38,861 bases of DNA from the NCBI RefSeq assembly GCF_010882125.1, contig NZ_JAAGVZ010000026.1, positions 1 through 38,861 of the forward strand, given 5' to 3'. Positions within the stretch are counted from its first letter, which is position 1; every line of letters begins with the position of its first letter. Shown piece after piece: positions 9,644 through 16,907 of this stretch. The notes beneath the pieces are model-generated. The model was given only the letters and a program-made list of their open reading frames with translations. It was not told the origin of the DNA and did no database searches. The translations under genes were made by a program, and so were the position numbers. Source of the DNA: Peribacillus alkalitolerans. Its GTDB lineage: Bacteria > Bacillota > Bacilli > Bacillales > DSM-1321.

Positions 9644-9657
9644 GTTTCAAAAAAACC

Positions 9658-9693
9658 ATATGGCAACTATTTTTGGAAAAATAGTTGCCATAT
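9658..9693. repeat. Perfect 17-bp inverted repeat
   Basis: ATATGGCAACTATTTTT is followed after GG by its exact reverse complement. There is no U run on the plus strand. On the minus strand it is followed by GGTTTTTTT, so it could terminate leftward transcription. Its right arm overlaps the -35 of the orphan promoter at 9685. Confidence 0.8.
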
Positions 9694-9747
9694 TACGGGA
9701 ATCGGAATAAAATAAACTAAACAGTCAGTTTAAAAAAGAGAGGAGGA
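9685..9747 (+). promoter_or_regulatory. Orphan promoter, operator-like motif and ribosome-binding site
   Basis: TTGCCA (9685-9690), a 17-nt spacer and TAAAAT (9708-9713) are followed by ACTAAACAGTC (9716-9726) within an AAACT...AGTTT repeat, and then AGAGGAGGAG (9738-9747). No normal start codon follows. The reverse complement GACTGTTTAGT occurs at 9928-9938, again after TAAAAT. Motifs of this kind are typical of TetR-type operators. I see no gene in 9748-10011, only a roughly 54-codon open frame without ATG/GTG/TTG at its start. Confidence 0.45.
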
Positions 9748-10011
9748 GAAAATAATCTCCATCATTCTATCTATTCATCCTTTTGTAATTCATAAGCCTA
9801 AACTACAAATTGATAAATTTCCATTCAATGGCCATAGTACACAGCAATCAATCCTTTATCACAAGCTAAATCATAATCTCCATTTTTTTGAATCTCATAA
9901 GATGTAAATTTTTTTAAAGTTAAAATAGACTGTTTAGTCACCTTTAGGTAACGAAAACCCCAATTATTATTTCCATCGCCATTATTATACTTATAGGAGG
10001 AGGCAAAAATA

Positions 10012-10460
10012 ATGAATCAATTACACAGTATGTTTAAAAAATTAACGGAAGCACATGGTGTGGTAGGACATGAAACAGAAGCTATGCAGATGATGAAAAA
10101 TATACTCCAGGAATTCAAAAATCTGCTACAGCTTCGAAAATGGGAAAAGGACCGCAGATTGTTTTATACGATTCGAGTATGATATCGCATCCTGACCTTC
10201 GTGATTATGTCATTTGCATTGCAGAGGACAATAAAATACCGTTTCAATATGAAGCATTACCATTTGGCGGGACAGACGCAGGAAGTGTCCACAATTCAGG
10301 TGTTAGAACACCTTCATTAGCAATTACCATTGCAACTCGTTATATTCACAGTCACGCTGCCATTATACATGAAGATGATTTTACTTATACAGTGGATTTA
10401 CTCGTGAAGATTCTTCAGCAACTCGATTGGGCAACTGTAAAAAAAATAAGGGGTTTCTAA
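10012..10460 (+). pseudogene. M42 family aminopeptidase, internally deleted and frameshifted
   Basis: The first part, from an ATG with AGGAGGAGG upstream, reads MNQLHSMFKKLTEAHGVVGH, the N-terminus of an M42 glutamyl/aminopeptidase (normally about 360 residues). Near 10103 the reading jumps to another frame that reads TPGIQKSATASKMGKGPQ and continues through the C-terminal block VLYDSSMISHPDLRDYV, GGTDAGSVHNSG and ATRYIHSHAAIIHEDD to a TAA at 10460. About 200 or more residues between these blocks, including most metal ligands, are missing. The upstream frame runs on out of frame to a stop around 10180. The product cannot be active as a peptidase. Confidence 0.85.
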
Positions 10461-10520
10461 AAAAGGGATACGAATATGGAATTAAAAGAAGTACTAAAGG
10501 ACAAAAATCCAATCAAAAAA

Positions 10521-10550
10521 AATCCCAAGTATTGATTGGGATTTTTTTAT
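10521..10550. terminator. Bidirectional terminator, M42 remnant/MFS gene
   Basis: AATCCCAA-N7-TTGGGATT is followed by TTTTTATTTATT on the plus strand and preceded by AAAAAA, giving T6 on the minus strand. A 19-codon frame (MELKEVLKDKNP...) just upstream at 10476 may be the scar of a further lost gene. Confidence 0.8.
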
Positions 10551-11759
10551 TTATTGGGTAACAGTGGAATTTTCAGTTTGCGCTTTTTTACCATGTAATG
10601 TGTAGTAAATCAGAATTCCTAATAATACCAAAATGGATCCGTACAAATAAAGTGTACTTATTCCGACAGACGTTGCAACTACACCTACTAAAAATGAGCC
10701 AAGACCAAATCCGATATCAAAAATTGAAAAATAGGTTGCAGTTGCGACTCCTCTTCTTTTGGGTGAAGACATTTGTATCGCTATCGTTTGAAAGCTTGGT
10801 CCTAACGTTCCCCAACCTAATCCAATAAAAGCAGCTGCTAATAAGAAAATTGTAACACTATTAGCCAGGCTAAGTAAAAGCATTCCAATTGCAAAAATAA
10901 TGATGGAAGGGTAGATGATTACATTAGCCCCATATTGATCGAACCATTTACCCGTAAAAGGTCTAGACAGTAAAAGCACTACTGCAAATACGACAAAGAA
11001 ATAACTGCCAACTGTAGACATTTGTAGCTCCTTAGCATAAATCGAAATGAATGAAGCTACTGAAGAATATACTAGTGCGAAAATGGCCGCTACAACAGAA
11101 ATATTCACAGAAGGCTTTTCGAAAAAACTACTTTGGGCTACTTGTGATGTATCAGTACTATATGGTTTATTTACAGGCTTAGAGTAATCAAACTCTTTTG
11201 GAATGGAAATAAAAAGACCTGTGAGAAAGGATAAAAAGCCAAATACTGCACTAATGGTGAACATGATAATATATCCCCACTGATGCATGATGGATAGACC
11301 TAAAAAAGGGCCAACTACCATTGCGAAATTATTGCTTAATGCAAAATAGCCCATTCCTTCACCTTTACGTGTTTCAGGAATAAGGGTAGCTACAATTCCA
11401 CCTGCGCAAGTCGTTGAAGTACCAAAAGCTAAACCATGTAAAAAGCGAAGTAGTAATAATGAGCCAAAATTTTCTGGCACAAAATATAAGAGTGTAAATA
11501 AAAAGCTAAACAATATAGAAACCACGAAAAGTATATGCTTTCTGTCTGAACTAGCCCATTTACCGATGATTGGCCGGATCATAATGGCCGCAATCAAAAA
11601 AACGGAAATAAGCAAACCAATAGATGATTTTGATGCATGGAGCTCATCCATTGAATACAAAGGCAGTGTCACCATAAAGTAATAAAAAGAGGTAAACAAG
11701 AAAAAATTACTAAGTGATATATTGGTAAAGTTTCGAGTCCAAAGTTTTTCTTTAGTCAT
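10551..11759 (-). CDS. MFS transporter, drug-efflux type
   Basis: A 402-residue major facilitator superfamily protein with 12 predicted membrane segments. The loop 2-3 motif is a weak form of G-x-x-x-D-R-x-G-R (RPIIGKWASSDRKHI), repeated in the second half as SRPFTGKWFDQYG. Motif C-like AMVVGPFLGLSI lies in helix 5. The substrate is not predictable. It is co-transcribed 28 nt downstream of a MarR-family gene, the usual arrangement for regulated multidrug or toxic-compound efflux. The ATG at 11759 has a GGAGAG site upstream, and the terminator is shared with the M42 remnant. Confidence 0.88.
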   Translation of the reverse strand: MTKEKLWTRNFTNISLSNFFLFTSFYYFMVTLPLYSMDELHASKSSIGLLISVFLIAAIMIRPIIGKWASSDRKHILFVVSILFSFLFTLLYFVPENFGSLLLLRFLHGLAFGTSTTCAGGIVATLIPETRKGEGMGYFALSNNFAMVVGPFLGLSIMHQWGYIIMFTISAVFGFLSFLTGLFISIPKEFDYSKPVNKPYSTDTSQVAQSSFFEKPSVNISVVAAIFALVYSSVASFISIYAKELQMSTVGSYFFVVFAVVLLLSRPFTGKWFDQYGANVIIYPSIIIFAIGMLLLSLANSVTIFLLAAAFIGLGWGTLGPSFQTIAIQMSSPKRRGVATATYFSIFDIGFGLGSFLVGVVATSVGISTLYLYGSILVLLGILIYYTLHGKKAQTENSTVTQ

Positions 11760-11787
11760 AAATATCTCTCCTGCTGTGTTTTGAACT

Positions 11788-12198
11788 TTAAAATTGGTTG
11801 TACCAAGCTATTAAAATGTGATGAAGGTCGTCTTTTTGCTGAGGGGTCAATTTTCCAAGTAACTGTTGATCATGAAGGTTTACTGCCTCCTCCCACAGTG
11901 GGTAAAGCTTCTTTGCCTCATCGGATAAGGTGATATATTTAGTCCGTTTATCACTGCCTGGTGTCTTTTTGATAAACCCTTGAGTCTCTAACCTTTGTAG
12001 CGTCCGTGTCATGGGAGGTGCTTCGACTGATAGATAGTCACATAATTCAGTCTGGGTCATACTCCCTTTATGTTTAAGGACATATAGGACAGAGAATTGA
12101 GCTGTAAAAAGTCCAAATGGTTGTAATACCTCATTTTTTTCCTTTGTTATTTTGCGGACTACTTGAAATAACGTATGAAATATATTGTTATTTTCCAT
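11788..12198 (-). CDS. MarR family transcriptional regulator
   Basis: A 136-residue winged-helix repressor. The recognition region is TQTELCDYLSVEAPPMTRTLQRLETQGFI and the wing is KTPGSDKRTKYITLSDEA; N- and C-terminal helices form the dimer domain. It likely represses its own operon with the adjacent MFS exporter and releases on ligand binding. The second ATG (12198) is chosen because AGGATGAG lies 6 nt upstream, whereas the first (12210) abuts it. The promoter directly upstream carries an 18-bp perfect palindrome overlapping the -10. Confidence 0.9.
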   Translation of the reverse strand: MENNNIFHTLFQVVRKITKEKNEVLQPFGLFTAQFSVLYVLKHKGSMTQTELCDYLSVEAPPMTRTLQRLETQGFIKKTPGSDKRTKYITLSDEAKKLYPLWEEAVNLHDQQLLGKLTPQQKDDLHHILIAWYNQF

Positions 12199-12225
12199 TA
12201 AGTTACTCATCCTATCAATGAAAAT

Positions 12226-12268
12226 TAGTTACCTAGGTAACTATATCTTGAAATCTAAGATTAATCAA
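12226..12268 (-). promoter_or_regulatory. Promoter and MarR-type operator of the MarR/MFS operon
   Basis: On the minus strand, TTGATT (12268-12263), a 17-nt spacer and TATAGT (12245-12240) form a sigma-A promoter. The perfect palindrome TAGTTACCTAGGTAACTA (12243-12226) overlaps the -10 element, a textbook position for repression. It is 28 nt upstream of the MarR start. Confidence 0.8.
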
Positions 12269-12350
12269 ATTTGAAGTGTTCAAAATAAGAAGTGGTGAAA
12301 GGAAATATGATAAAGTAAGAATATGAGAAGAATTAAAGGGGAAGAAGGAT

Positions 12351-13106
12351 ATGGAGAAACAGTTATTTTTTGAGCCATCTGTAGGAAGACAAAAACCTTC
12401 GACTATACATAATAAAGAAACTTCTTGTCCGTTTTGTGATGAGAATCAATTAGAAATAATCATTGATCGCAATGGTCCAATCATCTTAGTGGAGAATAAA
12501 TATCAGACACTTCGTGATACCTATCAAACAGTATTGATTGAAGGAGGGGGATGTGATTCCGAACTCTCCGTTTATCCAAAAGAACATTTGTACAAGCTGT
12601 TTGAATTTGCGATGGAACATTGGAAAGGGTTTATCGAAAGTGGTAAATATGAAAGTGTATTAATGTTCAAGAATCATGGACCTTTATCAGGTGGGTCGAT
12701 TGCACATCCGCATATGCAAATTGTAGGCCTCAACAAGGTGGATTACAGCATGAACATCCATGAGGAAGATTTCAAGGGTTATATTATAGACTCCAGGGAA
12801 GGGGTAGAATGGAATCTATCTTCTCATCCTCGGATGGGCTTTTATGAGTTGAATGTCGTAATATCCCAAAACGGAAAATTGGAGGCTTTTGCTGATTTTA
12901 TTCAACAATCCGTTTATTACTTCTTAAGATTATTCAGATTTCCATGTAAAAGCTATAATCTGTTTTTCTATCAAATCGGTGGTTCTATTGCATGTAAAAT
13001 TGTTCCGAGATACGTCACAACACCGTTATTTGTTGGCTATTCCATTCCACAAGTCCCAACTGATTTAGAGGAAGTGGTCAGTGACATTCAAAGTAATAGA
13101 AGTTAA
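12351..13106 (+). CDS. DUF4931-like protein, GalT/HIT-related
   Basis: A 251-residue cytosolic protein. An N-terminal CPFC (C26, C29) probably binds zinc, together with later residues. It carries the histidine-triad-like H-x-H-x-Q motif AHPHMQIVG (H119, H121, Q123), the nucleotidyl-transfer signature of galactose-1-phosphate uridylyltransferase and related HIT enzymes. It resembles Bacillus DUF4931 proteins, whose substrate is not established. GGGGAAGAAGG precedes the ATG. It is alone on its strand; the MarR operon diverges from it and a tandem-repeat array follows it. Confidence 0.8.
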   Translation: MEKQLFFEPSVGRQKPSTIHNKETSCPFCDENQLEIIIDRNGPIILVENKYQTLRDTYQTVLIEGGGCDSELSVYPKEHLYKLFEFAMEHWKGFIESGKYESVLMFKNHGPLSGGSIAHPHMQIVGLNKVDYSMNIHEEDFKGYIIDSREGVEWNLSSHPRMGFYELNVVISQNGKLEAFADFIQQSVYYFLRLFRFPCKSYNLFFYQIGGSIACKIVPRYVTTPLFVGYSIPQVPTDLEEVVSDIQSNRS

Positions 13107-13157
13107 CAGAGGAAAGGGGAAGAACTAAAATGTTCTTCCCCTATTATCCGTAACACT

Positions 13158-14068
13158 AGTAAAAAGCGGATATCTTGCTAAGATGCATAAATCTTGAGTA
13201 AAAAGCGGAAATCACCGCTAAGGTGCACAAATCTTGAGTAATAAGCGGAAATCTCTGCTAAGATGCACAAATTTCGAGTAAAAAGCGGAAATCTCCGCTA
13301 GGATGCACAAATTCTGAGTAAAAAGCGGAAATCTCCGCTAAGATGCACAAATTCTGAGTAAAAAGCGGAAATCACCGCTAAGATGCACAAATTCTGAGTA
13401 AAAAGCGGAAATCTCCGCTAAGGTGCACAAATTGTGAGTAAAAAGCGGAAATCTCCGCTAAGGTGCACAAATTCTGAGTAAAAAGCGGAAATCACCGCTA
13501 AGATGCACAAATTCAGAGTAAAAAGCGGAAATCTCCGCTAAGATGCACAAATTTCGAGTAAAAAGCGGAAATCACCGCTAGGATGCACAAATTCTGAGTA
13601 AAAAGCGGAAATCTCCGCTAAGGTGCACAAATTATGATTAAAAAGCGGAAATCTCCGCCAAGATGCACAAATTCTGAGTAAAAAGCGGAAATCTCCGCTA
13701 AGGTGCACAAATTTCGAGTAAAAAGCGGAAATCTCCGCTAAGGTGCACAAATTATGAGTAAAAAGCGGAAATCTCCGCTAAGGTGCACAAATTTCGAGTA
13801 AAAAGCGGAAATCTCCGCTAAGATGCATAAATCGTGAGTAAAAAGCGGAAATCTCCGCTAAGGTGCACAAAATTTCGAGTAAAAAGCGGAAATCTCCGCT
13901 AAGATGCACAAATTCTGAGTAAAAAGCGGAAATCTCCGCTAAGATGCACAAATTCTGAGTAAAAAGCGGAAATCTCCGCTAAGGTGCACAAATTCTGAGT
14001 AAAGAGCGGAAATCTCCGCTAAGATGCACAAATTCTGAGTAAAAAGCGGAAATCTCCGCTAAGGTGCA
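13158..14068. repeat. Tandem array of 23 copies of a 40-nt repeat
   Basis: Twenty-three head-to-tail units follow the consensus AGTAAAAAGCGGAAATCTCC then GCTAAGRTGCACAAATTCTG, at a strict 40-nt period. The exceptions are unit 1 (39 nt, most diverged), unit 18 (41 nt, one extra A) and unit 23 (cut after GGTGCA). Each unit holds an inverted repeat AGCGGAAATCTCCGCT. Variation is confined to a few positions: CTC/CAC, AG/GG before TGCAC, and the last 3-4 bases. Since 40 is not a multiple of three, it is not coding. On the minus strand each stem is followed by TTTTTA. It sits 17 nt past the ykuT stop. It is not a CRISPR, as there are no unique spacers. Confidence 0.95.
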
Positions 14069-14085
14069 ATAAGCACATAATTAAC

Positions 14086-14931
14086 TTATTTACCTTCTGA
14101 AGAAATTTTTAAGTACCTATGGATTTTTTCATGAAGAGCTTTCTTTAATTGGGCTTCCACAATACTTTGTTCTCCGTTTTTTACTTTTGCGATTACTCGA
14201 AGGACCACTTCGCTGGTGCCATATGTTTGAACTCCTAAAACTCTTGGCCCCTCCATAATGGAATGATTGTCTTTTGAAATCTCATTACAAATCTCTTGGA
14301 TTTCTGAAATTGCGACATCAAGATTGTCAGAAGCGGGGACTGTAATGTCTACTAGCGCTCTCATGTTTCCCCTGGAATGATTGCTTAAGGTTGTAATGGT
14401 ACGATTAGGAATGTAATGGAGTGTCCCGTTAAATCCTCTAACCAAAGCAGTTCTTAAGCCTACCTCTTCCACAATTCCTTCAAAATTCCCAATGGTCACA
14501 TAATCGCCGACATCCATTTGTCTTTCTAGCAAGATGAAAAATCCAGTCACAACGTCACTCACCAGTCCCTGTGCACCAAAACCGATGGCCAGTCCAACCA
14601 CTCCAGCCCCAGCTAGGATCGCGGTTGCTTGGATTCCGAATAATTGAAGGACTGTTACGACAAGAAAGAATATAAGGACATAACCTATAATATTTTTCGT
14701 TAGGCTTTCTAATGTTTTTGCTCTTGAGACTGAAATCCCTTTCCTTTGATTCACTCTAGAAAATGCTCGTTCTGTCAATTTATGTCCTAATCCACGTACA
14801 ATGATAAACCCTATATAAATCGCCACAATCTGTAACAGGATTTTTCCACTCTTAAGTAAGATACTGGACCAAGCAATATTCTTTATACTAGTACTAATGT
14901 CAATCCAGCCTAGTTGTACTATGTCTATCAA
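14086..14931 (-). CDS. ykuT: Small-conductance mechanosensitive channel, MscS family (YkuT)
   Basis: A 281-residue membrane protein with three transmembrane segments. TM3 is glycine/alanine rich (LAGAGVVGLAIGFGAQGLVSD), the pore-lining pattern of MscS. It is followed by the beta domain (DVGDYVTIGNFEGIVEEVGL, RTALVRGFNGTLHYIPN) and an alpha-beta C-terminal domain. It releases solutes on hypo-osmotic shock. It resembles B. subtilis YkuT. The frame opens at ATG 14946, but GGAGGGG inside that extension is 6 nt from the TTG at 14931, which I take as the start. The 40-nt repeat array begins immediately downstream. Confidence 0.9.
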   Translation of the reverse strand: MIDIVQLGWIDISTSIKNIAWSSILLKSGKILLQIVAIYIGFIIVRGLGHKLTERAFSRVNQRKGISVSRAKTLESLTKNIIGYVLIFFLVVTVLQLFGIQATAILAGAGVVGLAIGFGAQGLVSDVVTGFFILLERQMDVGDYVTIGNFEGIVEEVGLRTALVRGFNGTLHYIPNRTITTLSNHSRGNMRALVDITVPASDNLDVAISEIQEICNEISKDNHSIMEGPRVLGVQTYGTSEVVLRVIAKVKNGEQSIVEAQLKKALHEKIHRYLKISSEGK

Positions 14932-15043
14932 TATTTTCCCCTCCATAAAATCAACTAGTCAAAAGTGTAATATAAGAACACTGATGCTTCAAGCATAGGA
15001 AAGGAACTTCATTCGTAAGACCCATGGGTAGTGGGACCTGAGC

Positions 15044-15202
15044 TTAATTGATCTTATCTTTTGCCTCTTTCAACGCAGCTTTTATCAATTCAATATCAGT
15101 AATGATTGATTGTTTAAGTTCATCATCTTTGCATGCTTTATATTCACATTTTAATTTAGTTAATTCATTTAAAAACAATTTATTTTCATAGGAATCTAAC
15201 AT
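15044..15202 (-). CDS. Small hypothetical protein, 52 residues, coiled-coil-like
   Basis: A charged, helical protein beginning MLDSYENKLFLNELTKLKC with a second Cys in YKACKDDE and a Lys/Glu-rich end. The ATG at 15202 has an ideal site, ACGGAGGT, 7 nt upstream; the longer frame to 15235 does not. Spacing of leucine and isoleucine suggests an amphipathic helix pair. I recognise no family; it is not YkuS, which occupies this area in B. subtilis. The adjacent 15203-15500 stretch holds no clear gene, only a TTTTGTACAAAA palindrome at 15337. Confidence 0.7.
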   Translation of the reverse strand: MLDSYENKLFLNELTKLKCEYKACKDDELKQSIITDIELIKAALKEAKDKIN

Positions 15203-15514
15203 GGAAAATACCTCCGTTCGGTATATATGACCCATTTATTAAAAGTTGGATTTTTCCCTTGGGTTACCTTGCAAATTACCATAATTATTATGGACAGTAT
15301 TTATTTAAAGTATGAATGTACAAAGGAATGCAAATCATTTTGTACAAAAAATAATCAATGGTACACTATGATAGATATGAAATAATTCCACATTCTGGAC
15401 AGGGATAGGTTGATATCGAACTGGCAATACTTTTACAGTGCGGAAAAATCAATACACGAAGCAAGTAGTTATTATTTATATTTAATATTTAATTATATTT
15501 ATTTTAATCAAATA

Positions 15515-15543
15515 TTGACGGTTATATTGGACAAAGATATAAT
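15515..15543 (+). promoter_or_regulatory. Sigma-A promoter of ykuU
   Basis: TTGACG (15515-15520), a 17-nt spacer and TATAAT (15538-15543). The 5' leader would be about 70 nt and contains the inverted repeat at 15563-15595. Confidence 0.85.
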
Positions 15544-15562
15544 GATTAATGTGAATTGCGAG

Positions 15563-15595
15563 TAATTGAGAATCAATAATACTTTTTCTCAATTA
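15563..15595 (+). promoter_or_regulatory. Inverted repeat in the ykuU leader
   Basis: TAATTGAGAA-N13-TTCTCAATTA lies between the -10 and the ribosome-binding site (AATTGGAGGG). It could be a repressor site downstream of the start point or an mRNA stem. The TTGAGAATCA half resembles iron/peroxide regulator half-sites (Fur/PerR family), but the spacing is not classical. Confidence 0.5.
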
Positions 15596-15621
15596 ATAAA
15601 TAATTAATTGGAGGGATTTTC

Positions 15622-16164
15622 ATGCCAGAACGTATGGTAGGTAAACAAGCACCTCGTTTCGAGATGGATGCTGTATTAACAAATAAACAATTCGGAAAGG
15701 TTAGCCTTGAAGAAAACATGAAAAACGGAAAGTGGACAGTTCTTTTCTTCTATCCAATGGATTTCACTTTCGTTTGCCCAACAGAAATTACAGCATTATC
15801 TGACCGCCACGATGAATTCGAAGATTTAGATGCAGATGTAATCGGAGTATCTACTGATACAATCCATACCCACTTAGCTTGGATCAACACAGATCGTAAA
15901 GAAAACGGTCTTGGAGATTTGAAATATTCATTAGCAGCTGATACAAACCATGTTGTATCTCGTGAATATGGCGTTTTAATTGAAGAGGAAGGTATCGCTT
16001 TACGTGGTCTTTTCATCATCAATCCAGAAGGCGAATTAATGTATTCTGTTGTTAACCACAACAATATCGGTCGTGACGTAGATGAAACTCTTCGTGTACT
16101 TCAAGCTCTTCAAACAGGTGCTCTTTGCCCTGCTAACTGGAGACCTGGCCAAAAAACTCTTTAA
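15622..16164 (+). CDS. ykuU: 2-Cys peroxiredoxin YkuU
   Basis: A 180-residue AhpC/Prx1-type peroxiredoxin. The peroxidatic Cys52 lies in FTFVCPTE and the resolving Cys169 in ALCPANWRPG. It reduces H2O2 and organic peroxides using a thioredoxin-like donor; YkuV, encoded next, is a candidate partner. It closely resembles B. subtilis YkuU. AATTGGAGGG precedes the ATG and a consensus promoter lies about 80 nt upstream. Codon choice is biased toward highly expressed-gene codons compared with neighbours, suggesting abundance. Confidence 0.93.
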   Translation: MPERMVGKQAPRFEMDAVLTNKQFGKVSLEENMKNGKWTVLFFYPMDFTFVCPTEITALSDRHDEFEDLDADVIGVSTDTIHTHLAWINTDRKENGLGDLKYSLAADTNHVVSREYGVLIEEEGIALRGLFIINPEGELMYSVVNHNNIGRDVDETLRVLQALQTGALCPANWRPGQKTL

Positions 16165-16221
16165 TCCTAAAATTAGGACAAGCAATGAGATAAAACTGTA
16201 ATAATTTTTTGTTATTGTTAG

Positions 16222-16333
16222 TAGAGGGTGACTCAAAAGCTGAGCGGACTAGAACCCATATAGTGTGTGTATTATCTTACATACCCTAGGAGTGAATGGA
16301 CGCTATCTTTTATGAGTCATCCTCTTTATTCAT
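16222..16333 (+). terminator. Composite hairpin between ykuU and ykuV
   Basis: Arms AGAGGGTGACTCA and TGAGTCATCCTCT pair over 13 bp, with further AAAG/CTTT and GCG/CGC pairing and a roughly 55-nt apical part, then TTTATT. It resembles the dapH-dapL hairpin in its GGTGAC/GTCA arms and position between functionally paired genes. Confidence 0.7.
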
Positions 16334-16354
16334 CTAAAAAGGTGGCGGGAATAA

Positions 16355-16810
16355 ATGAAATTACGTGAGCAAATGCCTGAATTGACAGGCGCTACTGAAT
16401 GGTTGAATGGTCAAGTTACAAAAGAAGAACTAATTGGCGAAAAACCAACTTTAATCCATTTTTGGTCTATTAGTTGCTACTTATGTAAGGAAGCAATGCC
16501 GCAGGTCAATGAATTTCGTGATCAATATAAAGATAAGTTGAATGTCATTGCCGTGCATATGCCAAGGTCTGAAGATGATGTGAATATGGATGAAATCAAA
16601 AAAGTGGCGGCAGACCATGATATTATTCAACCAATCTTCGTTGACAATGAATTGAAATTGACTGATGCATTTGAAAATCAATACGTTCCTGCTTATTATG
16701 TTTTTGATAAGACAGGTGCACTAAGACATTTCCAAGCTGGTGGAAGTGGAATGAAGATGTTAGAAAAGCGTGTCAATCGTGTTCTCGACGAAAACGAAAA
16801 AGCTGAATAA
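16355..16810 (+). CDS. ykuV: Thiol-disulfide oxidoreductase YkuV
   Basis: A 151-residue thioredoxin/TlpA-like protein. The active site CYLC (C41, C44) lies in FWSISCYLCKEAMPQ, and the cis-proline in QYVPAYYVFDKTG. It has no signal peptide, so it acts in the cytosol. It is very close to B. subtilis YkuV. It probably serves disulfide reduction, perhaps recycling the peroxiredoxin YkuU. GGTGGCGGG lies upstream of the ATG. It is followed by a strong terminator. The gap from ykuU contains a terminator-like hairpin, so the two are only loosely one unit. Confidence 0.93.
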   Translation: MKLREQMPELTGATEWLNGQVTKEELIGEKPTLIHFWSISCYLCKEAMPQVNEFRDQYKDKLNVIAVHMPRSEDDVNMDEIKKVAADHDIIQPIFVDNELKLTDAFENQYVPAYYVFDKTGALRHFQAGGSGMKMLEKRVNRVLDENEKAE

Positions 16811-16819
16811 TATTTACAA

Positions 16820-16857
16820 GAGACTGGAATTCAAATATGGATTCCAGTCTTTTTTTG
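16820..16857 (+). terminator. Intrinsic terminator of ykuV
   Basis: GAGACTGGAAT pairs with ATTCCAGTCT and is followed by seven T, starting 10 nt past the stop. Confidence 0.92.
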
Positions 16858-16907
16858 CAGTTTTCGAAAAGTTTATTGATTTTTTGGTGTGAAATTTACT
16901 TTAACCA

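Noticed and set aside
13538-13750. Minus-strand ORF inside the 40-nt array
   Set aside because: The repeat length is not a multiple of three, so the frame rotates; the translation is just the repeat read in turn, with no ribosome-binding site.
13158-14068. CRISPR array
   Set aside because: Units are contiguous and near-identical over all 40 nt, with no unique spacers and no cas genes.
15350-15480. Minus-strand fragment with CPEC and HC motifs resembling a zinc ribbon
   Set aside because: About 24 codons from a TTG, no ribosome-binding site and a stop soon after; it could be a chance match or an old gene scrap, too weak to list.
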